In this document: in pieces, positions 1-12,000 of the stretch | Numbering within the stretch: the first letter of the stretch is position 1 | Layout of the letters: each line of letters opens with the position of its first letter | NCBI GenBank assembly: GCA_951230915.1 | Contig: OX579637.1 | Span: 16,554,001 to 16,618,000 of the forward strand | From: Antitrichia curtipendula | Taxonomy: Eukaryota > Streptophyta > Bryopsida > Hypnales > Leucodontaceae | DNA: 64,000 nt | Direction of reading: 5' to 3' | Made by a program: the position numbers and the translations under genes | Notes under the pieces: generated by a model | The model's input: the letters and a program-made list of their open reading frames with translations, nothing else | The model's database searches: none | What the model was told of the DNA's origin: nothing

Positions 1-88
1 ATCAAATGTCATAGAATTTCATTTTGAAAGAGACTTCACACAAATCGTATAAGTTGCAAATAGTTACCCTCAAGAATTTAAATGCCCA

Positions 89-102
89 CAAATATTAATT
101 TG
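89..102. other. Short dyad CAAAT-ATTA-ATTTG within the unit
   Basis: Perfect inverted arms CAAAT and ATTTG flank a 4-base ATTA spacer, seen here in the first unit and repeated in most units at the same place. Variants with AAATACTAATTTG keep both arms, while the TTTCATATG variants break the right arm. Short dyads are reported for several centromeric satellites and can form small cruciforms or bind dimeric proteins. No such role is shown here. Confidence 0.6.
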
Positions 103-109
103 ATATGTA

Positions 110-117
110 ATTGCAAT
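110..117. other. Palindrome ATTGCAAT within the unit
   Basis: An 8-bp perfect palindrome, followed directly by a CCAAT motif (ATTGCAATCCAATCGC). It recurs in most units. The GCAAGCC variants change its last base and destroy the symmetry. In AT-rich DNA such a palindrome can occur by chance and be copied with the unit, so a protein-binding role is only a possibility. Confidence 0.5.
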
Positions 118-364
118 CCAATCGCACGTCAATTCCAAAAAATAGAGAATAAGGTCCAATCTGTACTTTAATGGTGTCAAACATCAAATGTCATAGAATT
201 TCATTTTGAAGGAAACTTCACACAAATCGTACAAGTTGCAAATAGTTACCCTCAAATACCTAAATGCGCACAAATATTAATTTGATATGTAATTGCAATC
301 CAATCGCACGTCAATTCCAAAAAATAGAGAATAAGGTCCAATCTGTACTTTAATGGTGTCCAAC

Positions 365-1454
365 ATCAAATGTCATAGAATTTCATTTTGAAAGAGACTT
401 CACACAAATCGTACAAGTTGTAAATAGTTACCCTCAAGTACTTAAATGCCCACAAATATTAATTTGATATGTAATTGCAATCCAATCGCACGTCAATTCC
501 AAACAATAGAGAATAAGGTCCAATCTGTACTTTAATGGTGTCAAACATTAAATGTCATAGAATTTCATTTTGAAAGAGACTTCACACAAATCGTACAAGT
601 TGCAAATAGTTACCCTCAAGTACTTAAATGCGCACAAATATTAATTTGATATGTAATTGCAATCCAATCGCACGTCAATTCCAAAAAATAGAGAATAAGG
701 TCCAACCTGTACTTTAATGGTGTCCAACATCAAATGTCATAGAATTTCATTTTGAAAGAGACTTCATACAAATCGTAGAAGTTGCAAATAGTTACCCTCA
801 AGTACTTAAATGCCCACAAATATTAATTTGATATGTAATTGCAATCCAATCGCACGTCCATTCAAAAGAATATAGAATAACTCCAACCTGTACATTAATG
901 GTGTCAAACATCAAATGTCATAGAATTTCATTTTGAAAGAGACTTCACACAAATCGTACAAGTTGCAAATAGTTACCCTCAAGTACTTAAATGCGCACAA
1001 ATATTAATTTGATATGTAATTGCAATCCAATCGCACGTCAATTCCAAACAATAGAGAATAAGGTCCAATCTGTACTTTAATGGTGTCAAACATTAAATGT
1101 CATAGAATTTCATTTTGAAAGAGACTTCACACAAATCGTACAAGTTGCAAATAGTTACCCTCAAGTACTTAAATGCGCACAAATATTAATTTGATATGTA
1201 ATTGCAATCCAATCGCACGTCAATTCCAAAAAATAGAGAATAAGGTCCAACCTGTACTTTAATGGTGTCCAACATCAAATGTCATAGAATTTCATTTTGA
1301 AAGAGACTTCATACAAATCGTAGAAGTTGCAAATAGTTACCCTCAAGTACTTAAATGCCCACAAATATTAATTTGATATGTAATTGCAATCCAATCGCAC
1401 GTCCATTCAAAAGAATATAGAATAACTCCAACCTGTACATTAATGGTGTCAAAC
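365..1454 (+). repeat. Nested 545-bp trimer pair inside the ten-unit block
   Basis: The three units at 365, 547 and 729 (CCAAACAATAG; ATTAAATG; CTTCATAC with GTAGAAG and AACTCC) are repeated in the same order at 910, 1092 and 1274, an offset of 545 bp. The first pair differs at TTGTAAATAG versus TTGCAAATAG and at CCCAC versus CGCAC. The trimer pair is present again in the copy starting at 2909, so it predates the larger duplication. Confidence 0.85.
729..909 (+). repeat. Representative 181-bp satellite unit
   Basis: This unit is one base shorter because the AAGG found in the 182-bp form is reduced by one G (here AATAACTCCAACC, elsewhere AATAAGTCCAACC). The deletion usually travels with a linked set of substitutions: CCATTCAAAAGAATATAG in place of CAATTCCAAAAAATAGAG, CCAACC for CCAATC, and TGTACATTAATGG for TGTACTTTAATGG. 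A second 181-bp form keeps CAATTCC and has TCTGTGCATTAATGG (for example the unit at 1455). The linkage suggests the 181-bp state arose few times and spread with its flanks. Confidence 0.92.
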
Positions 1455-1817
1455 ATCAAATGTCATAGAATTTCATTTTGAAAGAGACTTCACACAAATC
1501 GTACAAGTTGCAAATAGTTACCCTCAAGTACTTAAATGCCTACAAATACTAATTTCATATGTAATTGCAATCCAATCGCACGTCAATTCCAAAAAATAGA
1601 GAATAAGTCCAATCTGTGCATTAATGGTGTCAAACATCAAATGTCATAGAATTTCATTTTGAAAGAGACTTCACACAAATCGTACAAGTTGCAAATAGTT
1701 ACCCTCAAGTACCTAAATGCCCACAAATATTAATTTGATGTGTAATTGCAAGCCAATCGCACGTCCATTCAAAAGAATACAGAATAAGGTCCAACCTGTA
1801 CTTTAATGGTGTCAAAC

Positions 1818-2908
1818 ATCAAATGTCATAGAATTTCATTTTGAAAGAGACTTCACACAAATCGTACAAGTTGCAAATAGTTACCCTCAAGTACTTAAAT
1901 GCGCACAAATATTAATTTGATATGTAATTGCAATCCAATCGCACGTCAATTCCAAAAAATAGAGAATAAGGTCCAATCTGTACTTTAATGGTGTCAAACA
2001 TCAAATGTCATAGAATTTCATTTTGAAAGAGACTTCACACAAATCGTACAAGTTGCAAATAGTTACCCTCAAGTACCTAAATGCCCACAAATATTAATTT
2101 GATGTGTAATTGCAAGCCAATCGCACGTCCATTCAAAAGAATACAGAATAAGGTCCAACCTGTACTTTAATGGTGTCCAACATCAAATGTCATAGAATTT
2201 CATTTTGAAAGAGACTTCACACAAATCGTACAAGTTGCAAATAGTTACCCTCAAGTACTTAAATGCGCACAAATATTAATTTGATATGTAATTGCAATCC
2301 AATCGCACGTCAATTCCAAAAAATAGAGAATAAGGTCCAACCTGTACTTTAATGGTGTCAAACATCAAATGTCATAGAATTTCATTTTGAAAGAGACTTC
2401 ATACAAATCGTAGAAGTTGCAAATAGTTACCCTCAAGTACTTAAATGCCCACAAATACTAATTTCATATGTAATTGCAATCCAATCGCACGTCCATTCAA
2501 AAGAATATAGAATAACTCCAACCTGTACATTAATGGTGTCAAACATCAAATGTCATAGAATTTCATTTTGAAAGAGACTTCACACAAATCGTACAAGTTG
2601 CAAATAGTTACCCTCAAGTACTTAAATGCGCACAAATATTAATTTGATATGTAATTGCAATCCAATCGCACGTCAATTCCAAAAAATAGAGAATAAGGTC
2701 CAATCTGTACTTTAATGGTGTCAAACATCAAATGTCATAGAATTTCATTTTGAAAGAGACTTCACACAAATCGTACAAGTTGCAAATAGTTACCCTCAAG
2801 TACCTAAATGCCCACAAATATTAATTTGATGTGTAATTGCAAGCCAATCGCACGTCCATTCAAAAGAATACAGAATAAGGTCCAACCTGTACTTTAATGG
2901 TGTCAAAC
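1818..2908 (+). repeat. Six satellite units between the two ten-unit blocks
   Basis: Units at 1818, 2000, 2182, 2364, 2545 and 2727. They alternate CGCAC units and GTACCT/GCAAGCC units, with one CTTCATAC/GTAGAAG unit at 2364 that also carries AAATACTAATTTCATATG. With the preceding ten units they make up a 16-unit, 2908-bp period. No gene or foreign sequence. Confidence 0.85.
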
Positions 2909-4725
2909 ATCAAATGTCATAGAATTTCATTTTGAAAGAGACTTCACACAAATCGTATAAGTTGCAAATAGTTACCCTCAAGAATTTAAATGCCCACAAA
3001 TATTAATTTGATATGTAATTGCAATCCAATCGCACGTCAATTCCAAAAAATAGAGAATAAGGTCCAATCTGTACTTTAATGGTGTCAAACATCAAATGTC
3101 ATAGAATTTCATTTTGAAGGAAACTTCACACAAATCGTACAAGTTGCAAATAGTTACCCTCAAATACCTAAATGCGCACAAATATTAATTTGATATGTAA
3201 TTGCAATCCAATCGCACGTCAATTCCAAAAAATAGAGAATAAGGTCCAATCTGTACTTTAATGGTGTCCAACATCAAATGTCATAGAATTTCATTTTGAA
3301 AGAGACTTCACACAAATCGTACAAGTTGTAAATAGTTACCCTCAAGTACTTAAATGCCCACAAATATTAATTTGATATGTAATTGCAATCCAATCGCACG
3401 TCAATTCCAAACAATAGAGAATAAGGTCCAATCTGTACTTTAATGGTGTCAAACATTAAATGTCATAGAATTTCATTTTGAAAGAGACTTCACACAAATC
3501 GTACAAGTTGCAAATAGTTACCCTCAAGTACTTAAATGCGCACAAATATTAATTTGATATGTAATTGCAATCCAATCGCACGTCAATTCCAAAAAATAGA
3601 GAATAAGGTCCAACCTGTACTTTAATGGTGTCCAACATCAAATGTCATAGAATTTCATTTTGAAAGAGACTTCATACAAATCGTAGAAGTTGCAAATAGT
3701 TACCCTCAAGTACTTAAATGCCCACAAATATTAATTTGATATGTAATTGCAATCCAATCGCACGTCCATTCAAAAGAATATAGAATAACTCCAACCTGTA
3801 CATTAATGGTGTCAAACATCAAATGTCATAGAATTTCATTTTGAAAGAGACTTCACACAAATCGTACAAGTTGCAAATAGTTACCCTCAAGTACTTAAAT
3901 GCGCACAAATATTAATTTGATATGTAATTGCAATCCAATCGCACGTCAATTCCAAACAATAGAGAATAAGGTCCAATCTGTACTTTAATGGTGTCAAACA
4001 TTAAATGTCATAGAATTTCATTTTGAAAGAGACTTCACACAAATCGTACAAGTTGCAAATAGTTACCCTCAAGTACTTAAATGCGCACAAATATTAATTT
4101 GATATGTAATTGCAATCCAATCGCACGTCAATTCCAAAAAATAGAGAATAAGGTCCAACCTGTACTTTAATGGTGTCCAACATCAAATGTCATAGAATTT
4201 CATTTTGAAAGAGACTTCATACAAATCGTAGAAGTTGCAAATAGTTACCCTCAAGTACTTAAATGCCCACAAATATTAATTTGATATGTAATTGCAATCC
4301 AATCGCACGTCCATTCAAAAGAATATAGAATAACTCCAACCTGTACATTAATGGTGTCAAACATCAAATGTCATAGAATTTCATTTTGAAAGAGACTTCA
4401 CACAAATCGTACAAGTTGCAAATAGTTACCCTCAAGTACTTAAATGCCTACAAATACTAATTTCATATGTAATTGCAATCCAATCGCACGTCAATTCCAA
4501 AAAATAGAGAATAAGTCCAATCTGTGCATTAATGGTGTCAAACATCAAATGTCATAGAATTTCATTTTGAAAGAGACTTCACACAAATCGTACAAGTTGC
4601 AAATAGTTACCCTCAAGTACCTAAATGCCCACAAATATTAATTTGATGTGTAATTGCAAGCCAATCGCACGTCCATTCAAAAGAATACAGAATAAGGTCC
4701 AACCTGTACTTTAATGGTGTCAAAC
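2909..4725 (+). repeat. Ten-unit HOR block, copy 2
   Basis: Repeats the variant order of 1-1817 at an offset of 2908 bp: units at 2909, 3091, 3273, 3455, 3637, 3818, 4000, 4182, 4363 and 4544. The correspondence ends at 4726, where an AGAATTTA unit takes the place of the CGCAC unit found after copy 1 (1818). I saw no difference between the copies in the stretches compared, so the duplication appears recent. Confidence 0.88.
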
Positions 4726-6360
4726 ATCAAATGTCATAGAATTTCATTTTGAAAGAGACTTCACACAAATCGTACAAGTTGCAAATAGTTACCCTCAAGA
4801 ATTTAAATGCCCACAAATATTAATTTGATATGTAATTGCAATCCAATCGCACGTCAATTCCAAAAAATAGAGAATAAGGTCCAATCTGTACTTTAATGGT
4901 GTCCAACATCAAATGTCATAGAATTTCATTTTGAAAGAGACTTCACACAAATCGTACAAGTTGCAAATAGTTACCCTCAAGTACCTAAATGCCCACAAAT
5001 ATTAATTTGATGTGTAATTGCAAGCCAATCGCACGTCCATTCAAAAGAATACAGAATAAGGTCCAACCTGTACTTTAATGGTGTCAAACATCAAATGTCA
5101 TAGAATTTCATTTTGAAAGAGACTTCACACAAATCGTACAAGTTGCAAATAGTTACCCTCAAGTTCTTAAATGCGCACAAATATTAATTTGATATGTAAT
5201 TGCAATCCAATCGCACGTCAATTCCAAAAAATAGAGAATAAGGTCCAATCTGTACTTTAATGGTGTCAAACATCAAATGTCATAGAATTTCATTTTGAAA
5301 GAGACTTCACACAAATCGTACAAGTTGCAAATAGTTACCCTCAAGTACTTAAATGCGCACAAATATTAATTTGATATGTAATTGCAATCCAATCGCACGT
5401 CAATTCCAAAAAATAGAGAATAAGGTCCAACCTGTACTTTAATGGTGTCTAACATCAAATGTCATAGAATTTCATTTTGAAAGAGACTTCACACAAATCG
5501 TACAAGTTGCAAATAGTTACCCTCAAGTACTTAAATGCGCAGAAATATTAATTTGATATGTAATTGAAATCCAATCGCACGTCAATTCCAAAAAATAGAG
5601 AATAAGTCCAATCTGTACTTTAATGGTGTCAAACATCAAATGTCATAGAATTTCAGTTTGAAACAGACTTCACACAAATCGTACAAGTTGCAAATAGTTA
5701 CCTCAAGTACTTAAATGCCCACAAATACTAATTTGATATGTAATTGCAATCCAATCGCACGTCCATTCAAAAGAATATAGAATAAGTGCAACCTGTACAT
5801 TAATGGTGTCAAACATCAAATGTCATAGAATTTCATTTTGAAAGAGACTTCACACAAATCGTACAAGTTGTAAATAGTTACCCTCAAGTACTTAAATGCC
5901 CACAAATATTAATTTGATATGTAATTGCAATCCAATCGCATGTCAATTCCAAAAAATAGAGAATAAGGTCCAATCTGTACTTTAATGGTGTCAAACATCA
6001 AATGTCATAGAATTTCATTTTGAAAGAGACTTCACACAAATCGTACAAGTTGCAAATAGTTACCCTCAAGTACTTAAATGCGCACAAATATTAATTTGAT
6101 ATGTAATTGCAATCCAATCGCACGTCAATTCCAAAAAATAGAGAATAAGGTCCAATCTGTACTTTAATGGTGTCAAACATCAAATGTCATAGAATTTCAT
6201 TTTGAAAGAGACTTCACACAAATCGTACAAGTTGCAAATAGTTACCCTCAAGTACCTAAATGCCCACAAATATTAATTTGATGTGTAATTGCAATCCAAT
6301 CGCACGTCCATTCAAAAGAATACAGAATAAGGTCCAACCTGTACTTTAATGGTGTCAAAC
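4726..6360 (+). repeat. Nine-unit, 1635-bp HOR, copy 1
   Basis: Nine units starting at 4726, 4908, 5090, 5272, 5454, 5635, 5815, 5997 and 6179. Diagnostic units in order: AGAATTTA; GTACCT with GCAAGCC; GTTCTT; TGTCTAAC; CGCAG with TTGAAATCC; CAGTTTGAAAC with GTTACCTC; TTGTAAATAG with CGCATGTC; CGCAC; GTACCT with GCAATCC. The sixth unit is only 180 bp because a second base is lost in the CCC run. All nine recur at +1635. Confidence 0.9.
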
Positions 6361-7995
6361 ATCAAATGTCATAGAATTTCATTTTGAAAGAGACTTCACA
6401 CAAATCGTATAAGTTGCAAATAGTTACCCTCAAGAATTTAAATGCCCACAAATATTAATTTGATATGTAATTGCAATCCAATCGCACGTCAATTCCAAAA
6501 AATAGAGAATAAGGTCCAATCTGTACTTTAATGGTGTCCAACATCAAATGTCATAGAATTTCATTTTGAAAGAGACTTCACACAAATCGTACAAGTTGCA
6601 AATAGTTACCCTCAAGTACCTAAATGCCCACAAATATTAATTTGATGTGTAATTGCAAGCCAATCGCACGTCCATTCAAAAGAATACAGAATAAGGTCCA
6701 ACCTGTACTTTAATGGTGTCAAACATCAAATGTCATAGAATTTCATTTTGAAAGAGACTTCACACAAATCGTACAAGTTGCAAATAGTTACCCTCAAGTT
6801 CTTAAATGCGCACAAATATTAATTTGATATGTAATTGCAATCCAATCGCACGTCAATTCCAAAAAATAGAGAATAAGGTCCAATCTGTACTTTAATGGTG
6901 TCAAACATCAAATGTCATAGAATTTCATTTTGAAAGAGACTTCACACAAATCGTACAAGTTGCAAATAGTTACCCTCAAGTACTTAAATGCGCACAAATA
7001 TTAATTTGATATGTAATTGCAATCCAATCGCACGTCAATTCCAAAAAATAGAGAATAAGGTCCAACCTGTACTTTAATGGTGTCTAACATCAAATGTCAT
7101 AGAATTTCATTTTGAAAGAGACTTCACACAAATCGTACAAGTTGCAAATAGTTACCCTCAAGTACTTAAATGCGCAGAAATATTAATTTGATATGTAATT
7201 GAAATCCAATCGCACGTCAATTCCAAAAAATAGAGAATAAGTCCAATCTGTACTTTAATGGTGTCAAACATCAAATGTCATAGAATTTCAGTTTGAAACA
7301 GACTTCACACAAATCGTACAAGTTGCAAATAGTTACCTCAAGTACTTAAATGCCCACAAATACTAATTTGATATGTAATTGCAATCCAATCGCACGTCCA
7401 TTCAAAAGAATATAGAATAAGTGCAACCTGTACATTAATGGTGTCAAACATCAAATGTCATAGAATTTCATTTTGAAAGAGACTTCACACAAATCGTACA
7501 AGTTGTAAATAGTTACCCTCAAGTACTTAAATGCCCACAAATATTAATTTGATATGTAATTGCAATCCAATCGCATGTCAATTCCAAAAAATAGAGAATA
7601 AGGTCCAATCTGTACTTTAATGGTGTCAAACATCAAATGTCATAGAATTTCATTTTGAAAGAGACTTCACACAAATCGTACAAGTTGCAAATAGTTACCC
7701 TCAAGTACTTAAATGCGCACAAATATTAATTTGATATGTAATTGCAATCCAATCGCACGTCAATTCCAAAAAATAGAGAATAAGGTCCAATCTGTACTTT
7801 AATGGTGTCAAACATCAAATGTCATAGAATTTCATTTTGAAAGAGACTTCACACAAATCGTATAAGTTGCAAATAGTTACCCTCAAGTACCTAAATGCCC
7901 ACAAATATTAATTTGATGTGTAATTGCAAGCCAATCGCACGTCCATTCAAAAGAATACAGAATAAGGTCCAACCTGTACTTTAATGGTGTCAAAC
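6361..7995 (+). repeat. Nine-unit, 1635-bp HOR, copy 2
   Basis: Repeats the copy at 4726 unit for unit, including the 180-bp unit (7270-7449) and the rare TTGAAATCC and CGCATGTC variants. Small differences: GTATAAG rather than GTACAAG in the first unit, and GTATAAG with GCAAGCC in the ninth unit. Confidence 0.9.
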
Positions 7996-9086
7996 ATCAA
8001 ATGTCATAGAATTTCATTTTGAAAGAGACTTCACACAAATCGTATAAGTTGCAAATAGTTACCCTCAAGAATTTAAATGCCCACAAATATTAATTTGATA
8101 TGTAATTGCAATCCAATCGCACGTCAATTCCAAAAAATAAAGAATAAGGTCCAATCTGTACTTTAATGGTGTCAAACATCAAATGTCATAGAATTTCATT
8201 TTGAAAGAGACTTCACACAAATCGTACAAGTTGCAAATAGTTACCCTCAAGTACCTAAATGCCCACAAATATTAATTTGATGTGTAATTGCAAGCCAATC
8301 GCACGTCCATTCAAAAGAATACAGAATAAGGTCCAACCTGTACTTTAATGGTGTCAAACATCAAATGTCATAGAATTTCATTTTGAAAGAGACTTCACAC
8401 AAATCGTACAAGTTGCAAATAGTTACCCTCAAGTTCTTAAATGCGCACAAATATTAATTTGATATGTAATTGCAATCCAATCGCACGTCAATTCCAAAAA
8501 ATAGAGAATAAGGTCCAATCTGTACTTTAATGGTGTCAAACATCAAATGTCATAGAATTTCATTTTGAAAGAGACTTCACACAAATCGTACAAGTTGCAA
8601 ATAGTTACCCTCAAGTACTTAAATGCGCACAAATATTAATTTGATATGTAATTGCAATCCAATCGCACGTCAATTCCAAAAAATAGAGAATAAGGTCCAA
8701 TCTGTACTTTAATGGTGTCAAACATCAAATGTCATAGAATTTCATTTTGAAAGAGACTTCACACAAATCGTACAAGTTGCAAATAGTTACCCTCAAGTAC
8801 TTAAATGCCCACAAATACTAATTTGATATGTAATTGCAATCCAATCGCACGTCCATTCAAAAGAATATAGAATAAGTGCAACCTGTACATTAATGGTGTC
8901 AAACATCAAATGTCATAGAATTTCATTTTGAAAGAGACTTCACACAAATCGTACAAGTTGTAAATAGTTACCCTCAAGTACTTAAATGCCCACAAATATT
9001 AATTTGATATGTAATTGCAATCCAATCGCATGTCAATTCCAAAAAATAGAGAATAAGGTCCAATCTGTACTTTAATGGTGTCAAAC
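7996..9086 (+). repeat. Nine-unit HOR, copy 3, shortened by internal loss
   Basis: The first three units (7996, 8178, 8360) match copies 1 and 2. The fourth (8542) starts like the fourth unit of copy 2 but ends with TCAAAC rather than TCTAAC. The next (8724) ends like the sixth unit of copy 2 (AAGTGCAACC) but lacks its CAGTTTGAAAC and GTTACCTC variants. The TTGTAAATAG/CGCATGTC unit follows, ending at 9086. One unit (the CGCAG/TTGAAATCC type) is missing and its neighbours look recombinant, as expected from unequal exchange within the HOR. Confidence 0.78.
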
Positions 9087-12000
9087 ATCAAATGTCATAG
9101 AATTTCATTTTGAAAGAGACTTCATACAAATCGTACAAGTTGCAAATAGTTACCCTCAAGTACCTAAATGCCCACAAATACTAATTTGATATGTAATTGC
9201 AATCCAATCGCACGTCCATTCAAAAGAATATAGAATAAGTCCAACCTGTACATTAATGGTGTCAAACATCAAATGTCATAGAATTTCATTTTGAAAGAGA
9301 CTTCACACAAATCGTACAAGTTGCAAATAGTTACCCTCAAGTTCTTAAATGCCCACAAATACTAATTTGATATGTAATTGCAATCCAATCGCACGTCAAT
9401 TCCAAAAAATAGAGAATAAGTCCAATCTGTACTTTAATGGTGTCAAACATCAAATGTCATAGAATTTCGTTTTGAAGGAAACTTCACACAAATCGTACAA
9501 GTTGCAAATAGTTACCCTCAAGTACTTAAATGCGCACAAATATTAATTTGATATGTAATTGCAATCCAATCGCACGTCAATTCCAAAAAATAGAGAATAA
9601 GGTCCAATCTGTACTTTAATGGTGTCAAACATCAAATGTCATAGAATTTCATTTTGAAAGAGACTTCACACAAATCGTACAAGTTGCAAATAGTTACCCT
9701 CAAGTACCTAAATGCCCACAAATATTAATTTGATGTGTAATTGCAATCCAATCGCACGTCAATTCCAAAGAATAGAGAATAAGGTCCAATCTGTACTTTA
9801 ATGGTGTCCAACATCAAATGTCATAGAATTTCATTTTGAAAGAGACTTCACACAAATCGTAGAAGTTGCAAATAGTTACCCTCAAGTACTTAAATGCCCA
9901 CAAATACTAATTTGATATGTAATTGCAATCCAATCGCACGTCCATTCAAAAGAATATAGAATAAGTCCAACCTGTACATTAATGGTGTCAAACATCAAAT
10001 GTCATAGAATTTCATTTTGAAGGAAACTTCACACAAATCGTACAAGTTGCAAATAGTTACCCTCAAGTACTTAAATGCGCACAAATATTAATTTGATATG
10101 TAATTGCAATCCAATCGCACGTCAATTCCAAAAAATAGAGAATAAGGTCCAATCTGTACTTTAATGGTGTCAAACATCAAATGTCATAGAATTTCATTTT
10201 GAAAGAGACTTCACACAAATCGTACAAGTTGCAAATAGTTACCCTCAAGTACTTAAATGCGCACAAATATTAATTTGATATGTAATTGCAATCCAATCGC
10301 ACGTCAATTCCAAAAAATAGAGAATAAGGTCCAATCTGTACTTTAATGGTGTCAAACATCAAATGTCATAGAATTTCATTTTGAAAGAGACTTCACACAA
10401 ATCGTACAAGTTGCAAATAGTTACCCTCAAGTACCTAAATGCCCACAAATATTAATTTGATGTGTAATTGCAATCCAATCGCACGTCCATTCAAAAGAAT
10501 ATAGAATAAGTCCAACCTGTACATTAATGGTGTCAAACATCAAATGTCATAGAATTTCATTTTGAAAGAGACTTCACACAAATCGTACAAGTTGCAAATA
10601 GTTACCCTCAAGTACTTAAATGCCCACAAATATTAATTTGATATGTAATTGCAATCCAATCGCACGTCCATTCAAAAGAATATAGAATAAGTGCAACCTG
10701 TACATTAATGGTGTCAAACATCAAATGTCATAGAATTTCATTTTGAAAGAGACTTCACACAAATCGTACAAGTTGTAAATAGTTACCCTCAAGTACTTAA
10801 ATGCCCACAAATATTAATTTGATAATTAATTGCAAGCCAATCGCACGTCAATTCAAAAGAATAGAGAATAAGGTCCAATCTGTACTTTAATGGTGTCAAA
10901 CATCAAATGTCATAGAATTTCATTTTGAAAGAGACTTCACACAAATCGTACAAGTTGCAAATAGTTACCCTCAAGTACCTAAATGCGCACAAATATTAAT
11001 TTGATATGTAATTGCAATCCAATCGCACGTCAATTCCAAAAAATAGAGAATAAGGTCCAATCTGTACTTTAATGGTGTCAAACATCAAATGTCATAGAAT
11101 TTCATTTTGAAAGAGACTTCACACAAATCGTACAAGTTGCAAATAGTTACCCTCAAGTACTTAAATGCGCACAAATATTAATTTGATATGTAATTGCAAT
11201 CCAATCGCACGTCAATTCCAAAAAATAGAGAATAAGGTCCAACCTGTACTTTAATGGTGTCTAACATCAAATGTCATAGAATTTCATTTTGAAAGAGACT
11301 TCACACAAATCGTACAAGTTGCAAATAGTTACCCTCAAGTACTTAAATGCCCACAAATATTAATTTGATAATTAATTGCAATCCAATCGCACGTCAATTC
11401 CAAAAAATAGAGAATAAGGTCCAATCTGTACTTTAATGGTGTCAAACATCAAATGTCATAGAATTTCAGTTTGAAACAGACTTCACACAAATCGTACAAG
11501 TTGCAAATAGTTACCCTCAAGTACTTAAATGCCCACAAATACTAATTTGATATGTAATTGCAATCCAATCGCACGTCCATTCAAAAGAATATAGAATAAG
11601 TGCAACCTGTACATTAATGGTGTCAAACATCAAATGTCATAGAATTTCATTTTGAAAGAGACTTCACACAAATCGTACAAGTTGTAAATAGTTACCCTCA
11701 AGTACTTAAATGCCCACAAATATTAATTTGATAATTAATTGCAAGCCAATCGCACGTCAATTCAAAAGAATAGAGAATAAGGTCCAATCTGTACTTTAAT
11801 GGTGTCAAACATCAAATGTCATAGAATTTCATTTTGAAAGAGACTTCATACAAATCGTACAAGTTGCAAATAGTTACCCTCAAGTACTTAAATGCCCACA
11901 AATACTAATTTGATATGTAATTGCAATCCAATCGCACGTCCATTCAAAAGAATATAGAATAAGTCCAACCTGTACATTAATGGTGTCAAACATCAAATGT

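Larger units (their letters stand above)
1..182 (+). repeat. Representative 182-bp satellite unit
   Basis: First complete unit in the phase used here. Of its 182 bases about 58 are G or C (32%). Unit positions 1-20 (ATCAAATGTCATAGAATTTC), about 41-70 (CAAATCGTAC then AAGTTGCAAATAG and TTACCCT) and 103-115 are nearly constant across the window. Variation concentrates at 21-33 (GAAAGAGAC, GAAGGAAAC, GAAACAGAC), 74-79 (GTACTT, GTACCT, GAATTT, GTTCTT), 85-96 (CCCAC, CGCAC, CCTAC, CGCAG, then AAATATT or AAATACT), 105-118 (ATATG, GTGTG, then GCAATCC or GCAAGCC), 122-145 (CAATTCCAAAAAATAG or CCATTCAAAAGAATA) and 153-172. The unit itself carries the GTATAAG and AGAATTTA variants that mark one HOR family. 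Confidence 0.95.
1..1817 (+). repeat. Ten-unit HOR block, copy 1
   Basis: Ten consecutive units with a distinctive variant order: GTATAAG/AGAATTTA (unit at 1), GAAGGAAAC with CAAATACC (183), TTGTAAATAG with CCAAACAATAG (365), ATTAAATG (547), CTTCATAC/GTAGAAG (729), and so on to the CCTAC/TTTCATATG unit (1455) and the GTACCT/GCAAGCC unit (1636). The same order reappears at an offset of 2908 bp. By eye the two copies match along their length. The left edge of this copy is cut by the window. Confidence 0.88.

Noticed and set aside
110..117. ATTGCAAT as a functional C/EBP or octamer-type transcription factor site
   Set aside because: The match is short and symmetric by chance likelihood in AT-rich DNA, it differs from both consensus sites, and no promoter or gene is nearby.
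9466..9482. CENP-B box in the TTTCGTTTTGAAGG variant (also near 12190 and 23630)
   Set aside because: It has the TTCG start but lacks the conserved A and the CGGG half of the box, and occurs in only a few units.
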